64,000 nucleotides of DNA from Shewanella woodyi ATCC 51908 (GCF_000019525.1 NC_010506.1:1178001-1242000); one strand, 5' to 3'; counted from the first letter of the stretch, positions 34,977 through 44,510 are shown. Program-made: numbers and translations. Notes: generated from the letters alone by a model not told the origin.

Positions 34977-35379
34977 ACGATGGACCTCAAAACTCGTTAA
35001 GAATGCAAATGGTCATTAACTATTTTATACCCAAGCCACCTCAAGATGCTCGTTTCAGAGCTCCCGTAGGATAGCTGAACAAGGCAGTGATTGAGGATAA
35101 TGGTTATTCCCTTGTTGATATCACTAACGCAGAGCAGGGATTCTACGGGAACTCCCGAAGGGCAAGGCGAGAGGCAACATTTTTCTGTGTTATGAAATAT
35201 TGAATTAGAATAACTAGTCCTACTATTTCATGCCTTGAACTCTGTCACTTCTCGACATGCTGAGTCCTGCATCTTGAAGTTGTTTGGGTATATATACCAA
35301 TCTATAGGTGCCCCCCTTAATCGCGGCTGAACGGATAATTAAAGTTTGTTCATGGAGAGATTACCTTAAGTTACAGGCA
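34977..35379. other. Intergenic region occupied by a MITE
   Basis: The gap between the exported RelA/SpoT-like gene and the M13 peptidase terminator is mostly the MITE at 35026-35292. No open frame in it looks real. Confidence 0.7.
35026..35292. mobile_element. MITE-like element with 24-bp terminal inverted repeats
   Basis: The ends TATACCCAAGCCACC... and ...GTTGTTTGGGTATA are complementary over 24 bases with three mismatches. The 267-base interior has no coding capacity but has further internal symmetry (CTCCCGTAGGAT with TTCTACGGGAACTCC). Size, terminal repeats and lack of a transposase fit a miniature inverted-repeat transposable element. A TA flanks each end. I associate the TATACCCAA...TCAAGATGC end sequence with repeats common in Shewanella and Vibrio, from memory only. 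Confidence 0.7.
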
Positions 35380-35406
35380 AAAAAAGAGCGCCTATAGCGC
35401 TCTTTT
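35380..35406 (-). terminator. Intrinsic terminator after the M13 peptidase
   Basis: AAAAGAGCGC and GCGCTCTTTT flank a 5-base loop, 15 bases beyond the peptidase stop, with a T-run on the minus strand. Confidence 0.85.
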
Positions 35407-35421
35407 AAAAGAAAATATCTA

Positions 35422-37506
35422 TTACCAGATCTTGACGCGTTTTTCGGGAGCTATGTACATGGCATCCCCCTCTTTTACATCATAGGTGCTGTAGAACTGA
35501 GGCATGTTTGACAGGGCGCCTAGCGAGCGGAACTTAGCGGGTGAATGTGGATCGGTGGCCACACGGTTACGCATAGACTCCTCTTTCATCTTAGCGCGCC
35601 AAATTTGTGTGAAGCCGATGAAGAAACGCTCATCACCGGTTAAACCATCGATCACTGGGGCTTCTTTGCCATTGAGTGAGTGCTGGTAAGCTTTATAAGC
35701 GATAGTCACACCAGATAGATCACCAATGTTTTCACCTAGCGTGAGTTCGCCATTCACATGCAGGTCATCAAATACCGCATAACCGTTGTACTGCTCAACC
35801 AGTGCTTTACCACGAGCGGCAAACTCTGTGAGGTCATTCTCAGTCCACCAATCGCGCATATTACCTTCGCCATCAAACTTAGCACCTTGGTCATCAAACC
35901 CATGGCCCATCTCATGTCCAATTACCGCGCCAATGCCACCATAGTTTACCGCATCATCCGCTTCCATATTGAAGAAAGGAGGTTGTAAGATTGCAGCTGG
36001 GAACACAATTTCATTCATGGTTGGGTTGTAGTAAGCGTTCACGGTTTGTGGCGTCATATGCCACTCCCACTTACGGATTGGACCCGCTAGTTTTTCAAGC
36101 TCTTTTTCATGGCCGAGTTCATTTGCACGGATATTGTTACCGATCAGATCGTCAGCTTTAATGGTCAGTTTGTCATAATCTTCCCATCTGTCTGGATAGC
36201 CGATTTTCGGATCGAACTTAGCGAGTTTATCTCTGGCGGCAACTTTAGTATCTGCACTCATCCAAGTCAGACCATCTATGCTCTCACCGTATGCGCCACG
36301 AAGGTTTTCAACCAGAGCTTGCATGCGAGTTTTAGCTTCAGGCGTAAAGTGACGTTTAACATAAACCTTGCCTACCACTTCGCCTAATACACTGTTAACA
36401 GTGCTTACGCCACGCTTCCAGCGAGGTTGCTGCTCCTCTTGACCATTAAGGGTCTTAGAGAAGAACTCAAAGTTCTCATTATCCAGTTCAGCGGTCATCT
36501 CTCCTGCAAAGTGAGTTAGAAGCTGCCATTTCATGTAGGTTTGCCACGCCGCGAGGTCGTTAGCTTTTAACACTTCGTTGAAGCCTTCAATAAAGCTTGG
36601 CTGATTGATGATGATATCAGGCTGTTTTGCAACGCCTAATGTAGTTAGGTAACCGTTCCAGTCGATATCAGGAGCCATAGCTGAAAGCTCTTCTATCGTC
36701 ATCTTGTTATAGGTCTTAGTGCTGTCACGTGTTTCAACAACGTCCCAATGTTTACCAGCGATGGCTGTTTCAAGGGCTAAAATCTGCTCTGCACTGGCTT
36801 TAGGCTTGTCAAAACCTGCTAAAGTGAACATCTTCTCGATATGCTCAACATAGGCTTTACGGATATTAACGAAGCGTTCGCCTTCATTGAAGTAGTAATC
36901 TTTCTCTGGCAAGCTCAAGCCGTACTGCCAAATATGGGTTGCGTAACGGCTAGAGTCTTTAGCGTCAACACCTATGTAGAAAGCCAGTGGGGTGCCGCCA
37001 CCAATGATCTGGCTATGAGCGAAGTAGTTAACCAGATCGCCTTTGGTTTTCAGTGCTGCAATCTTATCTAACTCACTCTGGATCGGTTTTGTACCAAGCT
37101 TATTCAGTGTCTCTGTGTCCATAAATGAACGGTAAAGGTCGGCTACTTTTTGCTCATCACTACCTGCAACTAGGTTTGGTGTGGCTGCAACCTCTTCGAT
37201 AATGGCTTTGACATCATCACGAGACTTTTCTCGTAGATCGTAGAAAGCACCTGTGCTGGTTCTGTCACCTGGGATCACAGTGTTTTTAAGCCAAGTCCCA
37301 TTTACATAGCTGTAGAAGTCATCTTGTGGGCGAATTGATTTGTCGAAATTTTTGAAGTCTATTCCTGAACTTAAGGCTTTTTCAACGGCGACAGCGGTAT
37401 CTGTTTTAGCGGTTTCTGGAGCCTTTACTTCGGCTTCTTCATTATTGCAGGCAGTGAGGCCCAATATGAGTGAGGCACAAAGTCCCCCGACGAGTGCTTT
37501 ATTCAT
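35422..37506 (-). CDS. M13 family zinc metallopeptidase, lipoprotein (PepO/neprilysin-like)
   Basis: A 694-residue peptidase of the neprilysin family. The zinc site HExxH is in VIGHEMGHGFDDQGAKFD near residue 527, and the third ligand is in LGENIGDLSG. The substrate-binding NAYYNPTMNEIVFPA also matches. The true start is ATG 37506, preceded by AAAAGGA, which gives a lipoprotein signal (GLCASLILGLTAC, lipobox LTAC). The longer frame from 37608 would add 34 residues ahead of it. The protein is therefore anchored to a membrane on the periplasmic side and probably degrades small peptides. Confidence 0.93.
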   Translation of the reverse strand: MNKALVGGLCASLILGLTACNNEEAEVKAPETAKTDTAVAVEKALSSGIDFKNFDKSIRPQDDFYSYVNGTWLKNTVIPGDRTSTGAFYDLREKSRDDVKAIIEEVAATPNLVAGSDEQKVADLYRSFMDTETLNKLGTKPIQSELDKIAALKTKGDLVNYFAHSQIIGGGTPLAFYIGVDAKDSSRYATHIWQYGLSLPEKDYYFNEGERFVNIRKAYVEHIEKMFTLAGFDKPKASAEQILALETAIAGKHWDVVETRDSTKTYNKMTIEELSAMAPDIDWNGYLTTLGVAKQPDIIINQPSFIEGFNEVLKANDLAAWQTYMKWQLLTHFAGEMTAELDNENFEFFSKTLNGQEEQQPRWKRGVSTVNSVLGEVVGKVYVKRHFTPEAKTRMQALVENLRGAYGESIDGLTWMSADTKVAARDKLAKFDPKIGYPDRWEDYDKLTIKADDLIGNNIRANELGHEKELEKLAGPIRKWEWHMTPQTVNAYYNPTMNEIVFPAAILQPPFFNMEADDAVNYGGIGAVIGHEMGHGFDDQGAKFDGEGNMRDWWTENDLTEFAARGKALVEQYNGYAVFDDLHVNGELTLGENIGDLSGVTIAYKAYQHSLNGKEAPVIDGLTGDERFFIGFTQIWRAKMKEESMRNRVATDPHSPAKFRSLGALSNMPQFYSTYDVKEGDAMYIAPEKRVKIW

Positions 37507-37961
37507 TTTTTTTCCTTTTAGTCTGCTGTTTGCCCCTCTAAGAGCATATATGCCTTTGTAGTAGGTAATAATCTCAATTTGGCATAGTGGTACACATGTT
37601 AAGGCCATAGAGGGATTGTAAACAAGCTTTTGACCTGTGATGAAGCCGATTGAAGCGGCTTCATATGTAAGAAAAGGTTTCCTTTTTAAAAATACTCACT
37701 CACAGAGAGGAAATATTGCGGTATATGTTCTATCAATAGACGTACTTTTTTGGTGGCTGAGAAGTGAATGGGTAGACCGCATAGATACCTCGCTTTTTAG
37801 CGACACGGTTGGGCATGGTATCTATTAAATCTCCCTTCATTGGAGCGTGATAGACCAAACACCGAGGAACATGGCGATACCATATCCACCTAACGCTGAT
37901 TTTTTCAGGGCGGCGTCATTGTCTGATAGGCGTATTGCAAACAGCTATGGTTAAGTAGCCA
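37507..37961. other. Intergenic region, possible gene remnant
   Basis: About 455 bases upstream of the peptidase and downstream of the long RluA-family gene. A 63-codon frame on the plus strand (37637-37828) is not convincing. On the minus strand 37837-37944 an open stretch without a good start encodes a hydrophobic end (GGYGIAMFLGVWSITLQ), which could be the tail of a decayed small membrane protein gene. Confidence 0.3.
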
Positions 37962-39662
37962 TTAAAATTCAGCTTCGATGCAGAAACTCATAAATTCCTT
38001 GGTACTTGGATGATTAAGCTCTAACAGCTCTGCGTGTAGGTGTAATCTATCAGCCTTAGTGCCGTAGAGATCGTCACCGACTATCGGCATATTTAGTCCT
38101 TGAGCATGGGCGCTATGAACTCTTAACTGATGAGTACGCCCTGTTTTAGGGTATAAGTGAACCTTAGTTTTGCCATCCTTACGTTCAATTACCTGCCACT
38201 TAGTTTCGGCGGGTTTTCCATGATCAAAGCAAACTAATTGTCTTGGCCTGTCATCGAAGTCACCTCTCATCGGTAGGCTAATGCTCCCTTCGTCTTCTCT
38301 AAGCTCACCTGTGAGCAATGCGGTATAGCGCTTCTTCACCGTGCGGGCGATAAATTGCGCCTGCAGGCTTTTATTAGCCTCTTTGGTCAGTGCTATTACC
38401 ATTAATCCAGAGGTCGACATGTCGAGTCGATGAACAATAAGTGGCCCTGTTGCATCTGGAAACTGAGTCTTCATACGAAGATATACTGAGTCTTGAATGC
38501 TTTTTCCTGGCACAGAGAGAAATTCAGCAGGCTTATTGATGATAGCCATCTCTTCATCTTGATAGATGATATCTATGGCTTTACCTACAGCAGGATTGTT
38601 GAGTAATGGGTTTTTATCCAACTCCATCCCATCGAGCATATGGCCTAAGATAGGTTTACACTTTCCCTGACAAGCACCATAAAAGTTCTTATGTTGTCTT
38701 ATCTCTGATTTAGGCGAGCTTCCCCACCAAAATTCGGCCATCGCCAGTGGTTTCATGCCCCATTTAAAGGCGTAATGAAGCAGTTTAGGTGCAGCACATT
38801 CACCGGAGCCTGCTGGTGGTGTTTGATGTACGGTATCTTTGAAAATGTTGCCTAAGTCTCTATGCTCACCCTTGATATTTAAAAATCGATAATGTTCAAA
38901 TAGCTTTTTCTGTAGTTTGGCTGATGAGCTTTTACGCTCCTGCTTAAGCTGGTCTATTTCATCGGTTAATTGGTTGAGTTGCTGTTTTGCAGCATCTACT
39001 CGCTCATCCCAATAGAGATTTAGGGCTTTAAGCTGGTTTTTATGGTGAACACTCTCTTTAGCTAGCTTGGCTTGAAGTTTGATAAAGTCGGTTTCATTAA
39101 GTTCGAGCTCAGCTTTCGTTCTATGGGCTTTGCGTGTTTTTCGCCCCTCAATAATATGTTGTCTTTGTGCTTCAAGCTGCTGTTTACTTGCATCGATTTC
39201 ATCAGCTAAGAAGTTACTGTATTCACTAATCTTAGGGTTAGTGTTCAGCTTGCTTAATTGTTCACTGAGTTGATTAATACGTGTTTGCTCTGTGAGGAAA
39301 AAACCTCCCTCTGTGAGCATGTCAAATACCGGAGGCACGAAGTTGGGCAGTAGGTTTTGGTCGGCAACTTTACCTGAAAATGCTGATAGATAACCGAGTT
39401 CTCCTTGAGCATTGTGGACCACTAATACACCGAACATTTTACCGATCGCTCCCTCTTGAACACCTTGGTGACCAAAATTGTGTTGCCACTGAGTTTGGCT
39501 GTCGAGATATGCCTGAAGTTCCTTTGCTGCAAGCAAACATAGTGGGTGAGGCTCATAGTAAAATGGATAGGTAAATCGCTCAGGTAGTGCTAATGCTTGA
39601 GCTGAACCGGTAAAGAGGGTGAAGCAGTTTTCAGGGGAGTGCATGATATAGTCTTTAGCCAT
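37962..39662 (-). CDS. Long RluA-family pseudouridine synthase with N-terminal coiled-coil extension
   Basis: A 566-residue protein. The C-terminal 215 residues are an RluA-type catalytic domain: the start YQDEEMAIINKPAEFLSVPG, the catalytic aspartate in VHRLDMSTSGLM, and the end GRTHQLRVHSAH. The first 340 residues are an extension with a long charged coiled coil (about 125-260) and a Cys/Pro-containing linker (SGECAAPKLL). This extended type is known in Shewanella and Vibrio; its RNA target is not certain. It differs from the short rluA at 43833. It has no terminator before the neighbouring gene. Confidence 0.85.
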   Translation of the reverse strand: MAKDYIMHSPENCFTLFTGSAQALALPERFTYPFYYEPHPLCLLAAKELQAYLDSQTQWQHNFGHQGVQEGAIGKMFGVLVVHNAQGELGYLSAFSGKVADQNLLPNFVPPVFDMLTEGGFFLTEQTRINQLSEQLSKLNTNPKISEYSNFLADEIDASKQQLEAQRQHIIEGRKTRKAHRTKAELELNETDFIKLQAKLAKESVHHKNQLKALNLYWDERVDAAKQQLNQLTDEIDQLKQERKSSSAKLQKKLFEHYRFLNIKGEHRDLGNIFKDTVHQTPPAGSGECAAPKLLHYAFKWGMKPLAMAEFWWGSSPKSEIRQHKNFYGACQGKCKPILGHMLDGMELDKNPLLNNPAVGKAIDIIYQDEEMAIINKPAEFLSVPGKSIQDSVYLRMKTQFPDATGPLIVHRLDMSTSGLMVIALTKEANKSLQAQFIARTVKKRYTALLTGELREDEGSISLPMRGDFDDRPRQLVCFDHGKPAETKWQVIERKDGKTKVHLYPKTGRTHQLRVHSAHAQGLNMPIVGDDLYGTKADRLHLHAELLELNHPSTKEFMSFCIEAEF

Positions 39663-40131
39663 AACAGCGCTAAGCTATATGGACGGTAGTCATTGGTGCG
39701 AAAGTTGCGCGATTTTACCCTTTTGCCCCCTAAAATTCAATTTGAGCGGTGTAGACTTTGAGCCTATGTAAAGAGAGCAAGGTTTGAATCATTCTCATTA
39801 CTTATATTTTAGATATACATATCCAAAAATTAATCTATGTTACCTATAAGTTAACTGGTTATTTTACTTTAAATACAATATCTTGCGCTGTGATTTTTCA
39901 TTGTGTTTTTTTCTCGTAAAAAAGCTAGATATATCATTGTTCTAGTTAGGGCATTTGGTGTAGATTACGCATCCTTTTTGCTCAGTCTTTGAGCAACCCA
40001 AATTGTTGTTTGATTGGTTAGAGATCTATTTGTTGAGCTCTACCATTTTTTGCATTTTTGAATCCTCTATTCATCATTAAGCCTTTAAGTGGCCAAGACC
40101 GTTAGAGCGTTCCCTATTGAAGGTATTATCA
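39663..40131. other. Divergent intergenic region, nothing identified
   Basis: About 470 AT-rich bases between the divergent RluA-family gene and the GshB-like ligase gene. It must contain two promoters, but I could not assign them. A stretch near 39788 (AATCATTCTCATTAC) recalls half of a Fur box but does not match the full consensus. Confidence 0.3.
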
Positions 40132-41169
40132 ATGAACATCTTATTTCTTATGTATCCATGGAGCAGTGTTGAGCCTGAAACTGATTCAACATTAAGAATG
40201 ATCCATGAGTGTGTCGCTAGGGGGCATACCGTTGCGCTTACTACGCCACATAATTTGACCATGAGATCATCTGAAGCAAGTGCCTTTTGCCAAATTTTCA
40301 GTAAAGAGGAGCCTGTATCGAACAACATCGTCTCTTTTTATAAAAAGGCTGTGTTTAAAAAGGCTCGTTTGCCATTAGCAGGCTTTGATACGATTATCAT
40401 GCGTGCGAACCCACCCTTGGATCCAATTGCACTGAACTTCTTAGATTCGGTTCGTGATGATGTGTTTATCATGAATGATATCGATGGTTTACGTATTGCT
40501 AATAATAAGCTGTACACCGCCTCATTTGATGATCCAACAAATAAGTTTATTCCTGTAACTCATGTATCTAAAACTCCTGAGTATTTAGAGGAGGTGTTAA
40601 GGGAGTCGACAACCGATAAGATGATCATGAAGCCACTTGATGGTTATGGTGGCCAAGGGGTTATCTTAGTGGAGAAGCATGCGCAAAAGAGCTTCCACTC
40701 TCTACTTGAGTTTTATATCAACAGTGGCAAAGGCGGCAACTACGTTATCTTGCAAGAGTATGTTGAAGGCGCTGACGCTGGAGATGTGCGTATTTTAATG
40801 TTGAATGGTGAGCCTATCGGTGCGATGAAGCGTATTCCAGCTCAAAATGAGGTGCGCTCAAATATCCATGCTGGTGGCAGCGTGGTTAAACATGTTCTAA
40901 CCAAAAAAGAGAAGGAGTTGTGTAAACACATAGGTCCTAAATTGGTGAGAGATGGGTTGTTTTTTGTTGGTATTGATGTGATCAACGAAAAGTTGATTGA
41001 AGTGAATGTGCAAAGTCCAGGCGGGATAATGCGTATAAATAAACTTAATAACGTTAAGCTGCAAAAAAAGGTTATCGACTTCGTAGAGGGTGTGGTGAAT
41101 GCCAAAGAGGTCTTGAGTCAACGTAAAACTGAATTTAGAAAGGCGATTGAAGATGCTCACGTTATCTGA
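40132..41169 (+). CDS. GshB-like ATP-grasp ligase
   Basis: A 345-residue ATP-grasp enzyme resembling glutathione synthetase. It shows the N-terminal substrate domain (IIMRANPPLDP, like the MRKDPPFD of GshB), the ATP-binding KPLDGYGGQGVILV, QEYVEGADAGDVRILMLNGE, and the metal-binding end GIDVINEKLIEVNVQSPGGI. These enzymes join an amine to a carboxylate through an acyl phosphate. Its overlap with a peptidase/amidohydrolase fusion suggests a role other than glutathione synthesis. ATG 40132 has AAGG at 8 bases and is preferred to the TTG at 40117. It is the first gene of a two-gene operon. Confidence 0.82.
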   Translation: MNILFLMYPWSSVEPETDSTLRMIHECVARGHTVALTTPHNLTMRSSEASAFCQIFSKEEPVSNNIVSFYKKAVFKKARLPLAGFDTIIMRANPPLDPIALNFLDSVRDDVFIMNDIDGLRIANNKLYTASFDDPTNKFIPVTHVSKTPEYLEEVLRESTTDKMIMKPLDGYGGQGVILVEKHAQKSFHSLLEFYINSGKGGNYVILQEYVEGADAGDVRILMLNGEPIGAMKRIPAQNEVRSNIHAGGSVVKHVLTKKEKELCKHIGPKLVRDGLFFVGIDVINEKLIEVNVQSPGGIMRINKLNNVKLQKKVIDFVEGVVNAKEVLSQRKTEFRKAIEDAHVI

Positions 41170-43147
41170 GAAGGAGTGTATTGCACTCATTAACAGGGGC
41201 GAGTGTTTTCAAGCTGAGGTTGAAGATGGCGCTTTCATTGTAAAAATTGATGATTACTCACCTATGGTCTGTACTGCTATTCATAATGGCCACAGATTGC
41301 GAGATGATCTTAAAAAATCCTTTTTACTGAGTAAAGAGGAGCGATTTTATGAGGAAGATCCCTATACGGATGAGTTGATCTCCTCATTTCCGATTGTCTT
41401 GATTGGTAATGATTCTCGCTTTGAATATGACTTGAATCGGGCTAAAACTTTGTCGACTTACTATAAAACAGCTTGGAATAAGCAGGTTTGGGAAAAGCCG
41501 CTGTCGACTAAACAAAGAGCCTTTAGTCATGCTAAGCATGAGTCATTCTACAATGTACTTGAAGCCATCATTGCTCGATTAGAGATGCTATTTAAAAATA
41601 GCATCGTCTTTGACATGCACTCTTATAATCATCAAAGGATCGCGAAAGACACGCCAACGTTTAATATTGGTTCAGGTCAGATTGATGTCGAGCGTTGGGG
41701 GAGCATCAGTCACTATTTTGAGCGAGAGCTGAATAAGATAGCCCTGCCAAATCTCGATGTGAGGGCGGCCACAGATGAGGTCTTTCAGGGGCGAGGCTAC
41801 CTTATCGCTCACATTAACGCTCACTTTGACAACACCTTAGTGTTACCGGTTGAGGTTAAAAAAGTCTTTATGGATGAGACGAGTGGGGAGGTTTATCCTC
41901 TGGTACTCGAAGAGCTAAAAGCTGGCGTGAAACACGCTATCTCTGAAACAGCGGCTCACTTTATGCGCCGTTTTGGAAAACGCAAAACCGTTAGTAATGC
42001 CGAACTACTCTCATCATCTCTGTCACCGGAGCTGGTTGAACTAGACAAGCAGCTCTATGGACTGTGTAGAAGCGTTGAGACACTCAGGTTTATTAATCCA
42101 GTAAATATTGCCAGTGAGCGCAAGAATTTTTTTGGTAAAAAAGCCTTAATTACGCCTGATTTTAGTTATAAACAGTTGAATATTAATCCTTACCAATTTA
42201 GAGAGCAGTTGTATAAACTCCCTGTCGAACAGGTGATGGACGCTGATATTCAACAACTATATCGCCATGTTATCGATAATATGGCAACTAAAATAGACCT
42301 GATATCTTCCATTGGCAGTGATGATTTTGTTTACAACTCGCTGAAATATTATGGTCAGCCTGACAAGAACGATCTGGCTAATGCTGAGTTTATTTTAAGG
42401 GCGCCTGAAATCGAAGGCGATGATGAACCCGAACTTCATTCAGCCGATGTAGCAGTTGAGTTATTTAAAGAAAAAGCCAAGGAGTGGGGCCTTAAATGCA
42501 AGATTGAGAAGTCATCTCGAATTGTTGCCAAGGCGATGGTCGATAATGATAAAGCCTGCTTATTGATCAATAAAGAGGCCTCATTTACATCCAAGGAGTT
42601 AGTTGCATTTGCTTACCACGAGTTAGGTGTGCATATGTTGACAACTGTGAATGCTAAGCGTCAGAAACTGAAAGTATTTTCTCTAGGTTTGAGCGGCAAT
42701 ACCCAGACTCAAGAGGGGCTTGCCATCTACAGCGAATATTGCTCTGGCAATTTAACACTAAGCCGATTGAAAACCTTAGCGCTTAGGGTGGTTGCCGTTA
42801 ATTTAATGCTGCAGCACAGAGATTTCCCTGTGACTTATCAGGCATTGGTTAAGGATTACGGTGTAAGCTGTGAGCAAGCGTTTACTCTGACAACTCGTGT
42901 GTATCGTGGTGGTGGTTTTACTAAAGATTACTTATACCTGAAAGGGTTTAGAGATATCTATACTTTAGGCAAAACGACTAAGCTTGATAATCTATTAGTG
43001 GGCAAAACAGGCTTGTTAGACCTGCCTACAGTTAATGAGATGGTGGGGCGAAACTTGTTGGTAAAACCTGTTTCATTGTTTGAGTTGCAATTAAAGCCGC
43101 CTCAACCACTCTCGATTATCGATTATCTGGTTTCAGGTATCCGTTAA
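41153..43147 (+). CDS. N-formylglutamate-amidohydrolase-like / DUF1704 (QEGLA) metallopeptidase fusion
   Basis: A 664-residue two-part protein. The N-terminal 270 residues resemble N-formylglutamate amidohydrolases (IHNGHRLRDDL, VFDMHSYNHQR, and YLIAHINAHFDN with EVKK). The C-terminal part is DUF1704, annotated as 'flavohemoglobin expression-modulating QEGLA motif protein' and related to the eukaryotic MATCAP tubulin carboxypeptidase. It has the zinc motif H-E-x-x-x-H (AYHELGVHML, about residues 489-494) and QEGLA (about 520-524), which holds the third ligand. The ATG at 41153 is preferred over TTG 41147. It overlaps the ligase gene by 17 bases, so the two are coupled. The substrate is unknown. 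Confidence 0.8.
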   Translation: MLTLSEKECIALINRGECFQAEVEDGAFIVKIDDYSPMVCTAIHNGHRLRDDLKKSFLLSKEERFYEEDPYTDELISSFPIVLIGNDSRFEYDLNRAKTLSTYYKTAWNKQVWEKPLSTKQRAFSHAKHESFYNVLEAIIARLEMLFKNSIVFDMHSYNHQRIAKDTPTFNIGSGQIDVERWGSISHYFERELNKIALPNLDVRAATDEVFQGRGYLIAHINAHFDNTLVLPVEVKKVFMDETSGEVYPLVLEELKAGVKHAISETAAHFMRRFGKRKTVSNAELLSSSLSPELVELDKQLYGLCRSVETLRFINPVNIASERKNFFGKKALITPDFSYKQLNINPYQFREQLYKLPVEQVMDADIQQLYRHVIDNMATKIDLISSIGSDDFVYNSLKYYGQPDKNDLANAEFILRAPEIEGDDEPELHSADVAVELFKEKAKEWGLKCKIEKSSRIVAKAMVDNDKACLLINKEASFTSKELVAFAYHELGVHMLTTVNAKRQKLKVFSLGLSGNTQTQEGLAIYSEYCSGNLTLSRLKTLALRVVAVNLMLQHRDFPVTYQALVKDYGVSCEQAFTLTTRVYRGGGFTKDYLYLKGFRDIYTLGKTTKLDNLLVGKTGLLDLPTVNEMVGRNLLVKPVSLFELQLKPPQPLSIIDYLVSGIR

Positions 43148-43170
43148 TTAGTCAAAAAACTTATGACAAA

Positions 43171-43194
43171 CCCCTCTCACGTTATGTGAGGGGG
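43171..43194. terminator. Hairpin after the ligase/DUF1704 operon
   Basis: CCCCTCTCAC pairs with GTGAGGGGG around GTTAT, 24 bases past the operon stop. No U-tract follows, so it may be a weak terminator or a 3'-end stabiliser. Confidence 0.5.
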
Positions 43195-43201
43195 CTAATA
43201 A

Positions 43202-43229
43202 CAATCAGTATAAGAAGTTGATCTACTCA
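43202..43229. repeat. Single MITE end remnant
   Basis: A 28-base stretch starting CAATCAGTATAAGAAG matches without mismatch the (inverted) right end of the MITE at 52634-52948. Only one end is present, wedged between a terminator hairpin and the asnC stop. It is therefore a solo or decayed copy. Confidence 0.8.
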
Positions 43230-43230
43230 A

Positions 43231-43692
43231 TTAAGGTTTAACAGCTCTAACGATCGGGTTTTGTAAACTGATCAGTGTTTCGGTTGATTGGATCTCATCG
43301 ATTGATTGAATGCGGTTGATCAAGACATGCTGTAGCCCATCTATGGATTGGCACATGACTTTAACGAACACACTGTAGTTACCGGTTGTATAGTAAGCTT
43401 CGACCACCTCTTCCAAAGCATTGAGCTTAGATATTGCTGCTGGATAATCGCCAGCACTTTTGAGGTTAATACCGATAAAACAGCACACATCATAACCAAG
43501 GGCTTTAGGATCTACTGTGATTTGTGCACCTGTGATAATACCAGCCTGCTTCATCTTCTCTACACGGACATGGATTGTTCCCGCACTGACACCAAATCGT
43601 TTGGCAAGCTCAGCAAAGGGGGTTCTCGCCTCCTCCATCAGTGCTGATAAAATCTGGTTGTCGAGTTGATCTCTTTGAAATGAGGTATCCAT
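43231..43692 (-). CDS. asnC: Lrp/AsnC-family regulator AsnC
   Basis: A 153-residue DNA-binding regulator. The N-terminal HTH (ELAKRFGVSAGTIHVRVEKM) and RAM ligand domain align by eye with E. coli AsnC almost throughout (VRVEKMKQAGIITGA, EAYYTTGNYSVFVKVM, STETLISLQNPI). AsnC activates asnA in response to asparagine, yet no asnA gene is adjacent here, so the target must lie elsewhere. The gene converges on the ligase/DUF1704 operon. Confidence 0.9.
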   Translation of the reverse strand: MDTSFQRDQLDNQILSALMEEARTPFAELAKRFGVSAGTIHVRVEKMKQAGIITGAQITVDPKALGYDVCCFIGINLKSAGDYPAAISKLNALEEVVEAYYTTGNYSVFVKVMCQSIDGLQHVLINRIQSIDEIQSTETLISLQNPIVRAVKP

Positions 43693-43832
43693 TGTAGGTA
43701 GCTTATTAATATGATGAATGCTAACTAATCTACGTCTTTTTGTGTTATATGGCTATTAAAAAGCGATTTTTGTTGTAATTTTATTTAGTTGTAGAGTGAG
43801 GTAGAGAGGTTATTTCAATTTTTAGTTCTACT

Positions 43833-44510
43833 TCACTGCTCTGTCTCAGGCTCTAAAAAGGGCACTTCACAGGTAAAAGTTAACGTTTCTCCTGAGTAAG
43901 GCTGTTTGATAGTCAGCTCCTGAGCATGCAATAGTAGTCGGCTAGCCAAAGATTTTGCTAACGGATCTGCATAGAAGTTATCACCAAGTATTGGATGCCC
44001 TATAGCAAGCATATGTACCCGTAGCTGGTGTGAACGACCTGTAATGGGGGTTAGCTTGACTAGAGTTGAGCGTTTAGCCCTACTTATCACTTCATAGTGG
44101 GTTAGTGATGGCTTACCCACTTTATGATCTACCTTTTGCTTTGGCCGATTTGGCCAATCACAGATAAGGGGAAGCTCGACTTTGCCGCTGTCCGATCTTA
44201 TATGCCCTGCAACACGCGCGTAGTAGGTTTTCTTCGTTTCTCTCTCTCTAAACTGTCTTTTCAACTCTTTTTCTGCATTTCGTCTTAATGCAAGGACGAT
44301 AATGCCAGATGTAGCCATATCGAGCCTGTGTACAACTTGAGCATTTGGGTATTCGGCTAAAACCCGGGCATAGATACTGTCTCTATGGGCAGGGTCGCGC
44401 CCTGGGACAGAGAGTAGTCCTGACGGTTTGTTAACAACCAAAATGTCTTTGTCTTGGTAGATAATCTCAAGCCATGGGGTTGTTGGAGGGGAGTAGATAA
44501 AGTCAGACAT
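43833..44510 (-). CDS. rluA: rRNA/tRNA pseudouridine synthase RluA
   Basis: A 225-residue synthase with the RluA pattern: PPTTPWLEIIYQDKDIL, the catalytic aspartate in VHRLDMATSGII, LICDWPNRPKQKV and GRSHQLRVHMLAIGHP. It modifies 23S rRNA U746 and tRNA U32 in E. coli. It lacks the S4 and coiled-coil extensions of the other RluA-family gene at 37962. The asnC gene follows on the same strand after about 140 bases. Confidence 0.92.
   Translation of the reverse strand: MSDFIYSPPTTPWLEIIYQDKDILVVNKPSGLLSVPGRDPAHRDSIYARVLAEYPNAQVVHRLDMATSGIIVLALRRNAEKELKRQFRERETKKTYYARVAGHIRSDSGKVELPLICDWPNRPKQKVDHKVGKPSLTHYEVISRAKRSTLVKLTPITGRSHQLRVHMLAIGHPILGDNFYADPLAKSLASRLLLHAQELTIKQPYSGETLTFTCEVPFLEPETEQ

Noticed and set aside
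37637..37828. 63-codon frame between the M13 peptidase and RluA-family genes
   Set aside because: No ribosome-binding site and no resemblance to a protein family.
39780..39805. Possible Fur box (AATCATTCTCATTAC)
   Set aside because: Only about half of the consensus is matched; no iron genes are beside it.
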